In this document: positions 23,276 through 35,297 of the stretch, one piece after another
Position numbering within the stretch: position 1 is the first letter of the stretch
Layout: each line of letters starts with the position of its first letter
NCBI RefSeq assembly: GCF_012273895.1
Contig: NC_052130.1
Span: 4,588,001-4,652,000 of the forward strand
DNA from: Zerene cesonia
Taxonomy: Eukaryota; Arthropoda; Insecta; Lepidoptera; Pieridae
Reading direction: 5' to 3'
DNA: 64,000 nucleotides
Program-made: the position numbers and the translations under genes
Notes under the pieces: model-generated
Databases searched by the model: none
Told to the model about the DNA's origin: nothing
The model's input: the letters and a program-made list of their open reading frames with translations, nothing else

Positions 23276-25951
23276 TTATGCCTGCTTAATATGGGCGCCG
23301 TATGCTAAGTTTTGAGCGTCTTGGGACCTGCCCCAGCCGCCGCCGCCGCCGCTTTCCCATCCATGCTCCTCATGAGGTGGTTCAGACCAGCCACTGCTCT
23401 TGGAGTGTTTGGAGTCTAGCAGCTTCTTCAAAGCCCCAATGGCTGCAGCAATAAAGGCGACCTTTCCAAGGAGGTATGCCTTGAACACCGCGAAGGCAAT
23501 GATACCAAGGAAGAGTGGGATGAGAGCGGCTAACTTCAGCTTGATGAGAGCCAGGATGGGGAGGAGTTTCTTCAGCTTCTTCTTCTTCTTGCCACGGCCT
23601 GGAATTGACATGTATTTTAGTACACCTTACATAAGATTCTATACAACGTGGTTTTAAAGGCAATTCAATATCCAATTCAATTTATTAGGGTGTTTAGTTT
23701 CTAAGAATCTTCATATAAATTAATTATGTTACGTAAAATTTATGTAACGTCGTGTTATATTTAAAAAAGATCGATATAAAAAGATAATCCCCATAGGTGA
23801 CTGGAGTTCTCTATAATAAGAACAAGAAATGGACTAATATATAAATATCGATTAAATAATGAGATATGTTCAAAATCAATGAACAATAATGTTACTAATA
23901 AGACAATGTTGCTTGAAGGTTTTTAGTCAAGAAATATCATTTCTCAATAAAAAATAGTTCACACAAAACACAGAGAATTTATCCTAACCAAAGAATGTAA
24001 TGTAACAGTGAGACTAACAGGAAAAAAAACACTCTTATATAATTTATAAACCGCTCAATTATTCAATTACATCGAATAAAATATATTCATATTAATTACA
24101 ATTTAACATCGAAATGTGGTCTACATTACTAGAGATTAATTATCTAGTCTCAAAATTTCATCATTTAATTTTAATTAATAGATTCAATTCATATAAGCGG
24201 ATGCAACGTGACACCCAAAGCATGAATGTAATCTTAATCCGTTTCTAAGGAAATATGACATAAGTTTGTGTATTAATTTATACGATCTTTTCTATTTCGT
24301 TTCGCTTTCTGTCTAAATTTGACTTGAATAGTTATCTAAGACTATATCCAATGCTATACATAGGAAATATGCATTATAAAGCTAAATACTGGTTTGAAAG
24401 TATATTTGAAATTTTAATACAATTATTACGCAGTGATACATTTAAACTTTTTGGTACGACTTGGTTTGATAATGATTCCGAGTGGGTCAAAATGAACGAT
24501 AATTTCAGGCTTCATTTAAATTTGATGGTCAGAATTTAAACAGAGCTTTCTGAATGGCTATAAAAACACAATTAGAAATCGTCGAAAGTAATTGCACTAG
24601 TGAAACATCACGAATTATAGCGATAGCGCTATTTCGTGATGTTTTTATAGATGATATGACTTATCGTGCCCATTGTCATTGTTTAAGGTGTATAACTGTA
24701 TACTTTATGTGTTCAAATGTTGTATCAAATATTCATTGAGCAAATATAATCTATTTAATTCATTTAATTGTATTTTTTGTTTAAAATCTAAACTTCTTTC
24801 GTAACTATTATGCACTACTTTTTATTGTTTGTGTAATCAACTAATTGTAATATATTTAACAAGCTACCACTTAAAAATTAATAAAAAAACGAAAAACCAT
24901 AACTTTTCATTTAAAGAAAGAATCATATCAGCTCACTTTCAATTATCAACCATAAAAGTACAAACAATTGACATGCATTCTCAAAAATTTCGCTTTATAA
25001 CCACATTTAGGATGTTATTTCATATTATATCAATCATTCACCGATATTTCTTAAAAACGATATTCAGCTAAGAAGCTTTACAGTTAACCTTACTGTGAAT
25101 CGTACGTTTGCAAGTCATCCGCAGAAACATTAACAAATCAACATACCTTCTTCTTCAACGGAATTATCCTCAGTGAAGGACTTGGGCATTCTCAGCTGAA
25201 GAACGTGGTTATCCAGGAAGTCGACTACGTTGTCCATGATCCTCTCCTCAACTTGGAGTTCCCTTGCCTTGGGATCATCTGCTAAGGGCTCGTAGCTCCT
25301 GGCGGAGCGCGGTGACCCAGTTCTGGAGAAGTTAATGCCATCAACCAGGCTCAAATCCTTTGCCACTGCCAAATTTTCTGTGAACTTCATTGCTTTTTCC
25401 TGTAAAAAAATAAAGCTTGAGTGTTGTTTCTCAACTGGTTTGGTAAAAAACATCTAAATTAATTAGCTGCGGTTTGTGGATACTTGGAACCGCAAAACCA
25501 TCAAATAGTTAAATGACTTCGTTTCGAAAATAAGCAAAGGAACGCTTCATTTAATTATTTATTTTGTGTTGAATCACTAGTTTTAATAACAATACTATAA
25601 GTATTTTGGAAAGGGGCTTAAAGATCTACCATAAATAGAAGCTTTGGCTAGCTTATATGATTTGCGCTGATACAAAACAAGCCGGAGCTTCAAATGGATA
25701 AACAATTAAAATGATATAATACAAGCACTAATGTATATTTCAAGGAAGGCAAAATCTATCCAAATCCAGCGATCCTATCACAAAGCTCATCACTGCACTG
25801 TTCACTGCACTAAACACACCTTCAAACACAGCATTGTGTCGGTCTCCACACAGTCACGAAGTGTGGAGACAAACCGCTCCATGACTCCATCCTCCCTGGT
25901 TGGCATGGCAACCGACGCCGCCACCACACACAAAAAGACGAATGCTCTCAT
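23276..25951 (-). CDS. Osi: Osiris family (DUF1676) protein W3, three exons
   Basis: Exons are 25820-25951, 25147-25399 and 23276-23598 (132, 253 and 323 nt), with GT..AG junctions in phases 0 and 1, giving 235 residues. Seen: a signal peptide at about 1-16, C-x3-D-x3-C (DCVETDTMLCLK), EKAMKF at the start of exon 2, GSPRSARSYEPLADDPKARE, DFLDNHVLQLRMP, then GRGKKKKKLKKLLP, a hydrophobic region at about 141-185 containing LIPLFLGIIAFA, a His/Gly-rich linker, and GWGRSQDAQNLAYGAH near the C-terminus. The AQxLAY motif is the hallmark of Osiris proteins. Exon 3 has exactly the same length as that of W4, and the two share long identical runs, so W3 and W4 are the closest pair. They could be Osi9-type paralogues, a group I recall as expanded in Lepidoptera, but only a phylogeny could say. 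Confidence 0.93.
24603..24644. repeat. Inverted repeat in intron 2 of W3
   Basis: aaacatcacgaa..atagcg pairs with gcgctatttcgtgatgttt, with a two-base bulge and a loop of only a few bases. Confidence 0.8.
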
Positions 25952-27871
25952 CTTAGCTCAATGTACAATTGTCAAACAGGCATGTAGCACATTCGTTTTA
26001 TTCCCTTCCCCCCTCTTTTAATTTTCATATGTCACGGTGCTGTGACGAAATACTGCCTAAGTAGATGTTATGAGTAACTAGTGAGCATAAGTTTTTAATA
26101 GTGTGTGAAATTTTTGGGGCAATGAATGAATGGTTTTCTTTTTTACGATGCCGTAAATGTTAGGTGTTTATGGTAGTGCAAATTCGCATGTTTGTTTTTG
26201 TTATTTATTTTACGCGGCTGTGAAACTGGGAATGAATGTATGTAATTAAAAGAAATTAATAATGTTTCTGAATTTTCTTAAAATATATAAAGGGAACTGT
26301 TGAACTGTGAACTTAAACTGTTTGACACAAATAAATAAAAATTATGATACATTTCTTCTTATCTCCATCTAACTGTTTCAATGCAGAACAATTTACAAAG
26401 CAAAAAATTAATAAATTAATTGCCGCAGTCACTATTTGTAACAACTCTTAATTTGTTATTCAAATTTCATTTCATTCAAGACAATCTATTGTAATATTCT
26501 CATACACCTGAAGACACACGAAAAACTGGAAGAAATTTTTACGATATTATATTCCCAAGTAAAGCTCACACAACAATAAATAATTAAACAATTGTCCCAT
26601 GAGAACGGATCTCTTTTTTTGCCAAAACAATGCATAACTGTCACTATCAAATCTCACTAAAATTATACTGTACAAAGAAGTTTCATTAACAGCTAGCTCT
26701 TCCACGCGACTTCACCCGCTTTATCGAGGAAGTTAATAGTAATAGCATGGAATGTTTTGGAGTGATCGAATATGCGAAATAATTTTCTACAAGATTTCGT
26801 CAAGACACATTGCATGTAGTTCGTTTTACACGCAAATAACTTTATTAACCACTAGCGGTCCGCACCGGCTTCAGCATTGGTACCTTTTTGTTTGACCTTC
26901 CTAGTGCCGTAAAAAAAAAATGTTATTGTTAAAATTTGGTCTTGCTTTAACATTCTGAACGCTTAGTTTTTTTTTTAAATAATTGTTCGTCATTTGTCTT
27001 AGTCTCTATTACAATAATTGTTTAAAATACAATTAATTACCTGCGTAACAATTTAAATCCATGGCTGCGCCTACAAATTAAACTTTCAAGAAATTATGCA
27101 GAGATTTCTTATCAATGATAAATAATGTGATGTTTTTGTCTTATCCATTTATAAGAAGTACTTTTATATTTCGTTTTAATGATATGAATGCCGTTCTTAA
27201 TATTGTTTCTAAACATTAATTATATTTGGATCTTACTATCTTACCTTTCTTACTATCTTATCGAGTTAGATCTCACGATTACTTAGTTAGTATTTATTCT
27301 ATAATAAAACGCTTATTTTCTACAACACATATATAGATATCAGCGACGTCCTACCATGGTACTACTATATATACGAAAATGGTAACGCTTAAAATTTTAA
27401 ATTAGGTCCAAATGTCAACGATTTCCTATCAAAAATAATTATTAAAAATCCACGAAGATATCAAGTAATAAAACAAACAAAAAAAATATCCGTCGAAGTA
27501 AGAACCTTGTTTATGATATAATGGTAATAATATTAAAAAAGAGGGAAGGTTTCTATTTTTATATGTTTTTAGGTAATATTTGGAAGTACTGATTCGACTG
27601 TACAAATCTTCATTTTATCAGACAGCTACACTATTCTGGAGAGCCATAGGCTGTTTGTATCTCGCATCAGCAAGATCGAAGCTAGAGCAAGCAGCTAATA
27701 TAATTACATCTATACAATTAAGTATATATAATTGCCATATATTGTTAAAATTTATGTTTGAAATATTTACTATGGGTATGTTGGCTTTTCCTCTAAACAA
27801 CTCAAATAAACATAAAATAAACGCTTTTATCTTTTAAGTTTATATTTTGTCCTAATATAACTTCAAATCCT

Positions 27872-28062
27872 TACTAATATTATAAACGAGAAAGTGTGTG
27901 TTGCCATTCTTTCACGTCGCAACAGAGTGATTTTTTGATACGATTTTTATATCTGGAAATAGTTAAGAGGCTAGAGAATTACCTACCTTTCGTTGCAGTG
28001 AAACATTCCGTTCTTATGGGAATTTCCTTTTATTCGAGCGAAGCCGCTGGCGGAAATCCAGT
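27872..28062 (+). mobile_element. Helitron-like repeat, family 3
   Basis: Begins ttactaatattataaacgag, includes a tttcacgtcgcaacagag landmark and ends gcgaagccgctggcggaaat. Same architecture as the other families, with a different body. Confidence 0.6.
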
Positions 28063-29634
28063 TAAATTATAATTTATATAAAAGTGTCTTTGATTATTAC
28101 TGAAATCTAATAGCCATTGCTTGATCAGTTTCCGCAGTTCTATGCGGAAGTCTTATTTCTAAGAAAGTTACATTTTTAAAATGTAAAATTTTATTACTAA
28201 TCAAGTAAATGCATAACAGTTGATGTGTTTTATTACTGATTGAATCGACGTAAAGTGGTAATACCCAAAGATTTTTAATCTCGAATATATCTGTTATTTA
28301 AAATCCATTACTCGCATAATAGCTATTCCCCAAAATTGTTAGTAACCAATCAAAAAATTTGTGCTTCATTCAGTTAAAAAAGCATAAGAGGGAAGAAAGT
28401 ATTAATTGTCGTAATCAAATGTGCAATAAAAACGCTTTAAAAACAATTATATCATCTAAGTGAAGTCAATTTTTACGCTGATACGGTTTTACGATACGAT
28501 TATCGTAAGTGAATCATAATTATTTTTTTGTCTGAATTGTATATTCAGTCTCAATTAATTTTGTGTGTTGTTTTCCTGTTTCGACTCGAATAAAAGATCG
28601 TTTTATATTATTCTCATCACACGATGAATACTAACTTCGCATTATACATTTCATAATTTTAACAAATATCTAACACATGGATATTAAATAAATATATTAA
28701 CATGCTTTTACTGATGCTGTTTAAACTAAGAAAATAGTCATGCATAATATTAAAAATGGAATACCATATTACTTTCCATTCTTATCGAAAATGCAAATCA
28801 AATAAATTGGCATTTAAATAAGATTATGAAATGTTGGCTGATCAGAATATCTATTTAATAGTGTAGAATATAATAAAAGCATAAAAATCATTTTATTTTT
28901 CGGCTACTTCCTTCTACTGAAACAGATATTATCTATGCGATGTTTTAAAACATAAATTATGTATCGGCATTTACTGAAAAAGTATTCGAAATTCCATTTT
29001 CAAAACTCCCTCCATCATTTAATAATTTACCACCAAATCTCACCGTGAATATGCTATTCTACATATTAGAGCTATAATAAACTACGAAAGAGGAATAAGT
29101 GCTACAAATTCGAGCCAACAACCATCTACTATTCATTGAACAAATACAGCTAACACTTAATAAAACATATAACAGTTTTAATCAATAGCTTTCCAAATGA
29201 TTGCTCCACATATCGGCACTAAAATTAACATTTGTATTCCATCGAAATGATTAGACTGTTTGGAGTCATAACACTGCGGCGAAAGTGTACAAGTATGGGC
29301 AGATCTTGAATGTAAACAGCCCAATTATATAATTTACATCTTCACGGATTTAATAGTCGATTACTTTTGTTTTCACTTTTGCTATATTGCTTCGCCATTT
29401 GCTGCATGTGGTACGCTCAAAAACCGAAAGATTAAGATGGGGCTTTTCTTCAGTGCCACAACGCGTCGAGGTCGCATGCCAGACACGACACAAATTTCGC
29501 TATATTGACTGTCTGTATTGTTATTGTCCATTAGAACCATAGCAGGAATTTCACGATGTAGATCTTTTAGTTTGACGAGCATAATCAGCAATTTTTTCTC
29601 TCAATGAGCTTTATCGATCTTTGATAATAACGTG

Positions 29635-29780
29635 TCTATACTAATATTATAAAGCTGAAGAGTTTGTTTGTTTGTGAACGCACTAATCTCAGGAGCTACC
29701 ATTTAAAAAAATCTTTCAGTGTTAGAGAGCCCGTTTACTGAGGAAGGCTATATATATACCACGGGTGAAGCCGCTTTGAT
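29635..29780 (+). mobile_element. Helitron-like repeat, family 2, partial
   Basis: Forward copy starting TCTATACTAATATTATAAAG with gctgaagagtttgtttgttt and ctcaggagctacc. It fades after accacgggtgaagccgct, without the CTAG end. Confidence 0.75.
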
Positions 29781-29871
29781 ATCTGTGTTATTTAAGCTAT
29801 GGTGGCATTGCAGATGATGGTATCAAATTAGCAATAGATATTCAAATTCTTTAGAATTTACGTCTTAAAAA

Positions 29872-30050
29872 TTAAGGAATGGACTGGGGAGGGCTAGGAG
29901 AAGAAAATAGGCCTCCGGCTCCCCCACTCACCGTACGAAACACAATAGCAAGCTATTATTTCACGCCGGTTTTCTGTGGGGGTGTGGTATTTCCCCGGTG
30001 CGAGCTGGCCCAATTCGTACCGAAACTTGCTAGACTCCCACAATAGATGG
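29872..30050 (+). mobile_element. Repeat family A, 3' portion
   Basis: Carries gaatggactggggagggcta, ctcccccactcaccgtacga, tttctgtgggggtgtggtat and gtgcgagctggcccaattcg. The first half of the family is absent. Confidence 0.75.
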
Positions 30051-31189
30051 ACCTATCTTATATTCATTTGTTTAGCTAACAGTTTCTCTAGCAGTTACTA
30101 TAAATCAACTACAGATTATACATTGCCTTTAATGTTACTATATGTAAATACACAATATTTTATTTTAATCGTCATTCATTGTAATGATAAAGAAATATAA
30201 ACTTTAACATATTAATAATATAATACGTTTTCGAATTCTATAATTTCGAATTTAAATAACAATGAGTTTCAAAAAGTTTATTAAACTATAAGTTCTTCTA
30301 TTGACACTACTCAAACTTGGCTCAAACAATGACAGTTGGATTGGAGAGAGCTTCATTGCTTCATTGTCCATATTCAACGTGATTTACTGGTCCGAATGGA
30401 ATCGACCTTTATTTTAATGCAATAGAGGTTATATTGTTTTGCACCGAATTGGCAGATGCTTAGAGGATCGCCTCTGGGCACTCACAGAATGTCTAAATGA
30501 AGGGAAATCTTTCAATTGCAAATGATGTACGTAACGGTGAAAACTTGGCTCCTTTAAATGCCGTTTTGCGCATCATTCATATTAATTAGGCGTAATTAAA
30601 TCTGGTAAAGGCTTATGTGTTTTGTCATTATGCGTATATTTAAATCATATGAAACCCTGCCGAAGTAGGCAGTGGTACTCACTGCGTGGTTTAATATGTT
30701 GATTCGTATTCCGAACGTTTTGGTTTATCTCATAATCAAATGAGAAGGAAGTTATTAATTTACGTTCTTGATAACTAATTACTATTAACTAGGTGATATG
30801 ATTCTCGTCATTTGAAAACTAATGCCTCCCATGTGGTCCCATTAAGAGGTCTAATTCTGACAATTTGAAGACGGTTTTTTTATGTTAGAAATAATTATCG
30901 TATTTACACTGGGAATAAATTTATGCTTATAAGAATGTCAATGTACAAATAACGATCTTTCACAAAATTCGAAGATGTCTAACTGGTGAAGGTGAGAGAG
31001 TAATAATTTCAATGCGATGATGTATACTGTATGTATGTAAAAGGTTACTTATTGTATTATATGTAAATCAAATTTCAAATAAATATGTTTAATGTTCTCA
31101 TGATAGTTTTGTCAATAACAAAATAAAAATGCACACTTATATATAATCATTTTATTGACTTAATGAGCATTGTTAAATAAAATCCCTGT

Positions 31190-31335
31190 GTTTGATTTTA
31201 CGCGAGTATTATATATTTAAAAATTAAAAACTTTTTAACGGATTTAAAACGCCCTTTATTCATTTCTATAATATTATTATAATGAATAAATCGTGTTTAA
31301 AATCCCTTAAAAAGTAAGTATTTAATTTCTAAATG
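31190..31335. mobile_element. MITE-like element with terminal inverted repeats, second copy
   Basis: The arms aaattaaaaactttttaacgg and cccttaaaaagtaagtattt pair imperfectly. The same tttacgcgagtatta leader as at 20570 precedes it. Confidence 0.55.
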
Positions 31336-32316
31336 CAGTAACATAATATCAATGTATTAAACAAATGCATTCTTAAATATTCTTCGTTTCTTACAAATAT
31401 TTGATTTTCTTTGCAAAATTATAAGATTCGTTATTTAAATTATATGATTTGATTGTCGATGATTTAAAAAGCCGCGTTCGCGAATTCCGTAATAGCGATT
31501 CGGATACGCGTCTCGTATATTTTATAAGTACTTGCTTATAAGGTAATGGTATGTTAAATAAGCGCATTGATGCACCCACGACGCCTACAAATCCGGTTAT
31601 GGGAGTAGGGTGTCCATTAATTACAGCCAGAGATTAATTCAATATAATATATTAATGTGTATTTTGAATAAAATCAATATGTTTTTATATTAAACAGTAT
31701 TAACTGTAGGAATTAGTAACAAAATATATTTATTGTCTGTAGAATGTATGTAGTCTATATCTGTCACTTGTCAACTGTTATTGACTGTGTGCATATTACA
31801 CAGATTGATTTTATTTTTTATTCTTAATGTCGGCTTTTGGCAAATTCATCATTCACGCAGTATCGTTTATATCTTCTTAAAATTAAATGAATCAGGTTAT
31901 TACATTCATTACAAACATGAACTAGTAGTTAAACGGAACATAATAGGAACAGCAGACATAACTTATTATAAATGAGATAGTTTTGTCGTTATAAGCGATG
32001 TCTACATGACACAACATTGTAGTTTTCATAATTACTTCTCCAAGAAACCAAAAAACAAGCAATTTTAACACAATTTACATAATAGTAATCCTCTTGTTTT
32101 GAACATCTACAAAAAATATCACTATCACAAAAAAGCCCATAACATTTGGTCACCCTACATTCAAACGTGACTCCCAAACTAAGAAAGTTGTAATGTAAGG
32201 TGTAATGTTCGTAATACTTGCAGGTACAACCTAATAATACTTCTATTACTCAATGCAATAGTAGACCATGTCCTCTAGCTATTTATGGGCATAGCCAGGA
32301 GCTATGGGAAAATTAC

Positions 32317-32490
32317 ACTAATATTATTATAAATGTGAAAGTTCTCTTGTTTGGATGTTTGTCCGTCAATCACGCAGAAAAGGATTTTGACAAAATTTGG
32401 TATACAGACAGAGAAGGAGCTGTCTTGAGTGATAGGATACTTTTTATCTCGAATAAATGCTCCCTTCGGATAAAACAGGAATCTTTGTAA
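32317..32490 (+). mobile_element. Helitron-like repeat, partial
   Basis: Starts actaatattattataaatgt, with gatgtttgtccgtcaatcac and acaaaatttggtatacagac. Its 3' end is missing. It lies just upstream of a family 1 copy of opposite orientation. Confidence 0.55.
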
Positions 32491-32555
32491 TGGTTACATT
32501 ACAGGGGTGCCCCCAAACTGTAAGCTTTATTTTATAAATTTACTTTATATTTGAA

Positions 32556-32752
32556 CTAGCTGCGCCCCGCGGTTTCACCCGCGTAAGTCCGTATCCCGTA
32601 GGAATATCGGGATAATAAGCCTATATGTTATTCCAGTTGTTCAGCTGTCTACCTGTCAAATTCCATTGCAATCGGTTCAGTAGTATTTGCGTGAAAGAGC
32701 AACAAACACACACACATCCTTACAAACTTTCACATTTATACTATTAGAAGGA
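32556..32752 (-). mobile_element. Helitron-like repeat, family 1
   Basis: Reverse-oriented copy. The plus strand begins ctagctgcgccccgcggttt and ends in the TCCTTCTAATAG terminus, flanked by A and T. Near full length. Confidence 0.87.
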
Positions 32753-32934
32753 TAGGATTATGGGGTACAAAAGGCAATAATTCAAAGTTATTTTATAAAC
32801 CTTTTCAATTTTTATATTTAGCTTACTCATTCACTGCTTGTTAAGGGACTCCCACGATTTATTGTTAGAGCCTTTTTCTTGTCTATAAAAATGTCGGTTA
32901 CTCTACGTTTTTTTGTCCGTTTTTTATAATACAA

Positions 32935-33170
32935 GGTGTGCGATCGCGGCTTCGCTCGCGTAGTCGAAGGAAAAGATAGACAGATCAGGGGTTTTCCTGA
33001 AATTGTTCCTATTAGCAGAGGATCTTCGGGATAAAAACTATACTATGCCCTCTTTCAATTCTCAGAGCATTTTTGTAACAAATTTCATTAAAATCGGTTC
33101 AACCGTTCTTGATTTATAAACAGTGAAACTTACACACTTTCTTTGATATATAACGATCCATTTCCAACGC
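32935..33170 (-). repeat. Dispersed repeat, Helitron-like, related to 9640-9815
   Basis: Has a gcgatcgcggcttcgctcgc hairpin-like end, gatagacagatcagggg and an ttaaaatcggttcaaccgtt landmark. Confidence 0.5.
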
Positions 33171-34476
33171 AATAGTGTAATAAATATTAGTGATGTATGA
33201 AGATATATCAACGACGATTTCAGAATTATAAAACTGAATTGTCAAGCATGAACAAATGCTTACTCTTCTTCTTTGAATCGTTTAAGAATTTCCAATTTTT
33301 GTAACATGTCAAACGCCATATCCGCAATAGACATGGCCAATATAATTTAGACCGTCACTAATAAAAATATGTTTGGTTCAGAAAGCTTAAGTTATGTTTC
33401 TCCGTAATTTCTCCGACTTTGATCTTCTGTTAGTTTTCAGGAAAACTTCAACAAAGTTCATATTCCATGTTATATTACATGGGATTATATATACATCTTT
33501 GACATATTATATGTACATTAATATTATAATTATGATATATAATTAATTTGCACCATTCCGTGCTAAGTGTGTTATGAAATTACCCTTAACGTTTGTGCTG
33601 TAAGCATTTAGTGTTAATGATGTTTTTTGTGTTTCTGATGTGCCTATCATAATATTTTTTAACCGAACACTTACCCGCTTTCAAATTCTCAAATGTACAT
33701 CAAATTTAGTTGGGACCACATGGAAGTCACCAGATTTCAAATAAAAAGAGAATCGTTAAAATCGGTTCACCTAGAAAATAGCTATGAAGTAGCAAACTCA
33801 TAAATATATCGTCGAATTAAGAGCCTCCGCCATTTGCATGCAATTCATTTGACGTTTCTTCGGCAATGCTATTCCAACATAATACAATACAACATTTTTA
33901 ATTAGTAAGATCAAACTCTTCTCCGATTGAGATAAAGATAAACTTGCATTACACATTTACAAAATAATAAAGCTTTAATAAAAATAATAATATAAAATGT
34001 TTTCTTACTTTTATATGTTTTATATACAGAGCTATGTTATTAAATATTGATAATGAATCACTTAGATATAATATAGAATTATTTAAAATCATTCCAGTAC
34101 TTCCTGAGATTGGCGTGTTCAAACAAACTGATCAGCTTTATATTATGTGCATCGATTATACATAAATAAGGTTGAAAATCATTCATATTTTACAAAACTA
34201 GTTGACCCATGCAACTTCGTTTCCTCTCAAAGGGTATATTTTGACCTCTTCTGAATTTTTTTTTCATTGTTGCTCCGCTCTCATAATTATAGCCTATGCT
34301 ATGCAGACTATACTCTGATGCATGTAGGTACAATCCAACGGCAAAAAAATGAAATCAAATCGAACCAGGAGTTCTTAAGTGCGTTCAAACCAACAAACAA
34401 ACAAATTCTTCAACTTTATGGTATTAGGAAATATAAATAGGAGAAGATATAAAAACAACAACTTATTCTTCAGTTC

Positions 34477-34482
34477 TTTATT
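34477..34482 (-). terminator. Candidate polyadenylation signal of W4 (AATAAA)
   Basis: First minus-strand AATAAA found downstream of the W4 stop, about 815 bases away. This implies a long AT-rich 3' UTR if it is used. Confidence 0.25.
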
Positions 34483-35297
34483 TGTACGAATCGGTTTGTA
34501 ATAATGATAAATATAAAGGTGATATAAAACGTATAATGATACGGAATATAGATGCATATTATTTATAAATAAACTTCTCCTTTGGTGTTTGAGAGGTTTC
34601 TAGTTTCGTTTCAAGACAATAAACATAAATAGAGAATGAATCACAGATATAAATGAGTAAGTACATATAAATGACGAAAAGTTGAAAGATAATATGAAAA
34701 ACAATAATTATCATACATAATTATTATTAGAAATTAATGATGAGATGAAATGTCATATCGATGCATTATAATATATAAATTCGGATACTCGGAGGCATAA
34801 AATCGATACATATCATTGTACATAAAATATACAATATTTACAAAATATACACATATTCATAATATCTACATGAACACATACAAATATAATATACGTATAA
34901 TAGGTATAATATATACATTACATATACATATCTAAGAACTTATAGGACTAGATCACAAAATAGCTATAGAAGTAAATCAAAGTAGAGATAAGTATCAAGT
35001 ATCTAAAATATTTGTTTATAACAAATACACAAATACGGATACCGTATAGAGTGTGAAAAATATACTAATATAGTACAACGAGGGGACCATACAAACTCAG
35101 AACATATTATTGAAAACAAAAACAACAGTAACGAACATCGCTACGACCCTTACAAAGGGTTTACATACTAGTTCACAATAAATATCCTTAAATCTAATAA
35201 TAAATAACTCGTTTCGCTTGCATGTCACACATCGCATTTTTCATTTGCATACATTAAGAACAACTAAGTACCAAGAACGGGTCCTTGTGCGACGCCC

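Larger units (their letters stand above)
25952..35297. other. Spacer between W3 and W4
   Basis: About 9.3 kb without a supported gene. It contains Helitron-like and family A fragments at 27.9, 29.6, 29.9, 32.3, 32.6 and 33.0 kb and a MITE at 31.2 kb. 34480-35297 is AT-rich and probably the W4 3' UTR. The rest shows nothing recognisable. Confidence 0.6.

Noticed and set aside
23382..23675. Second minus-strand frame overlapping W3 exon 3
   Set aside because: It is frame-shifted relative to the DUF1676 coding frame and has no signal, domain or splice support.
29382..29591. A 69-codon minus-strand frame with a basic stretch, GMRPRRVVALKK
   Set aside because: It looked a little like a transposase remnant, but I recognise no family, and no supporting neighbouring frame or terminal repeats were seen.
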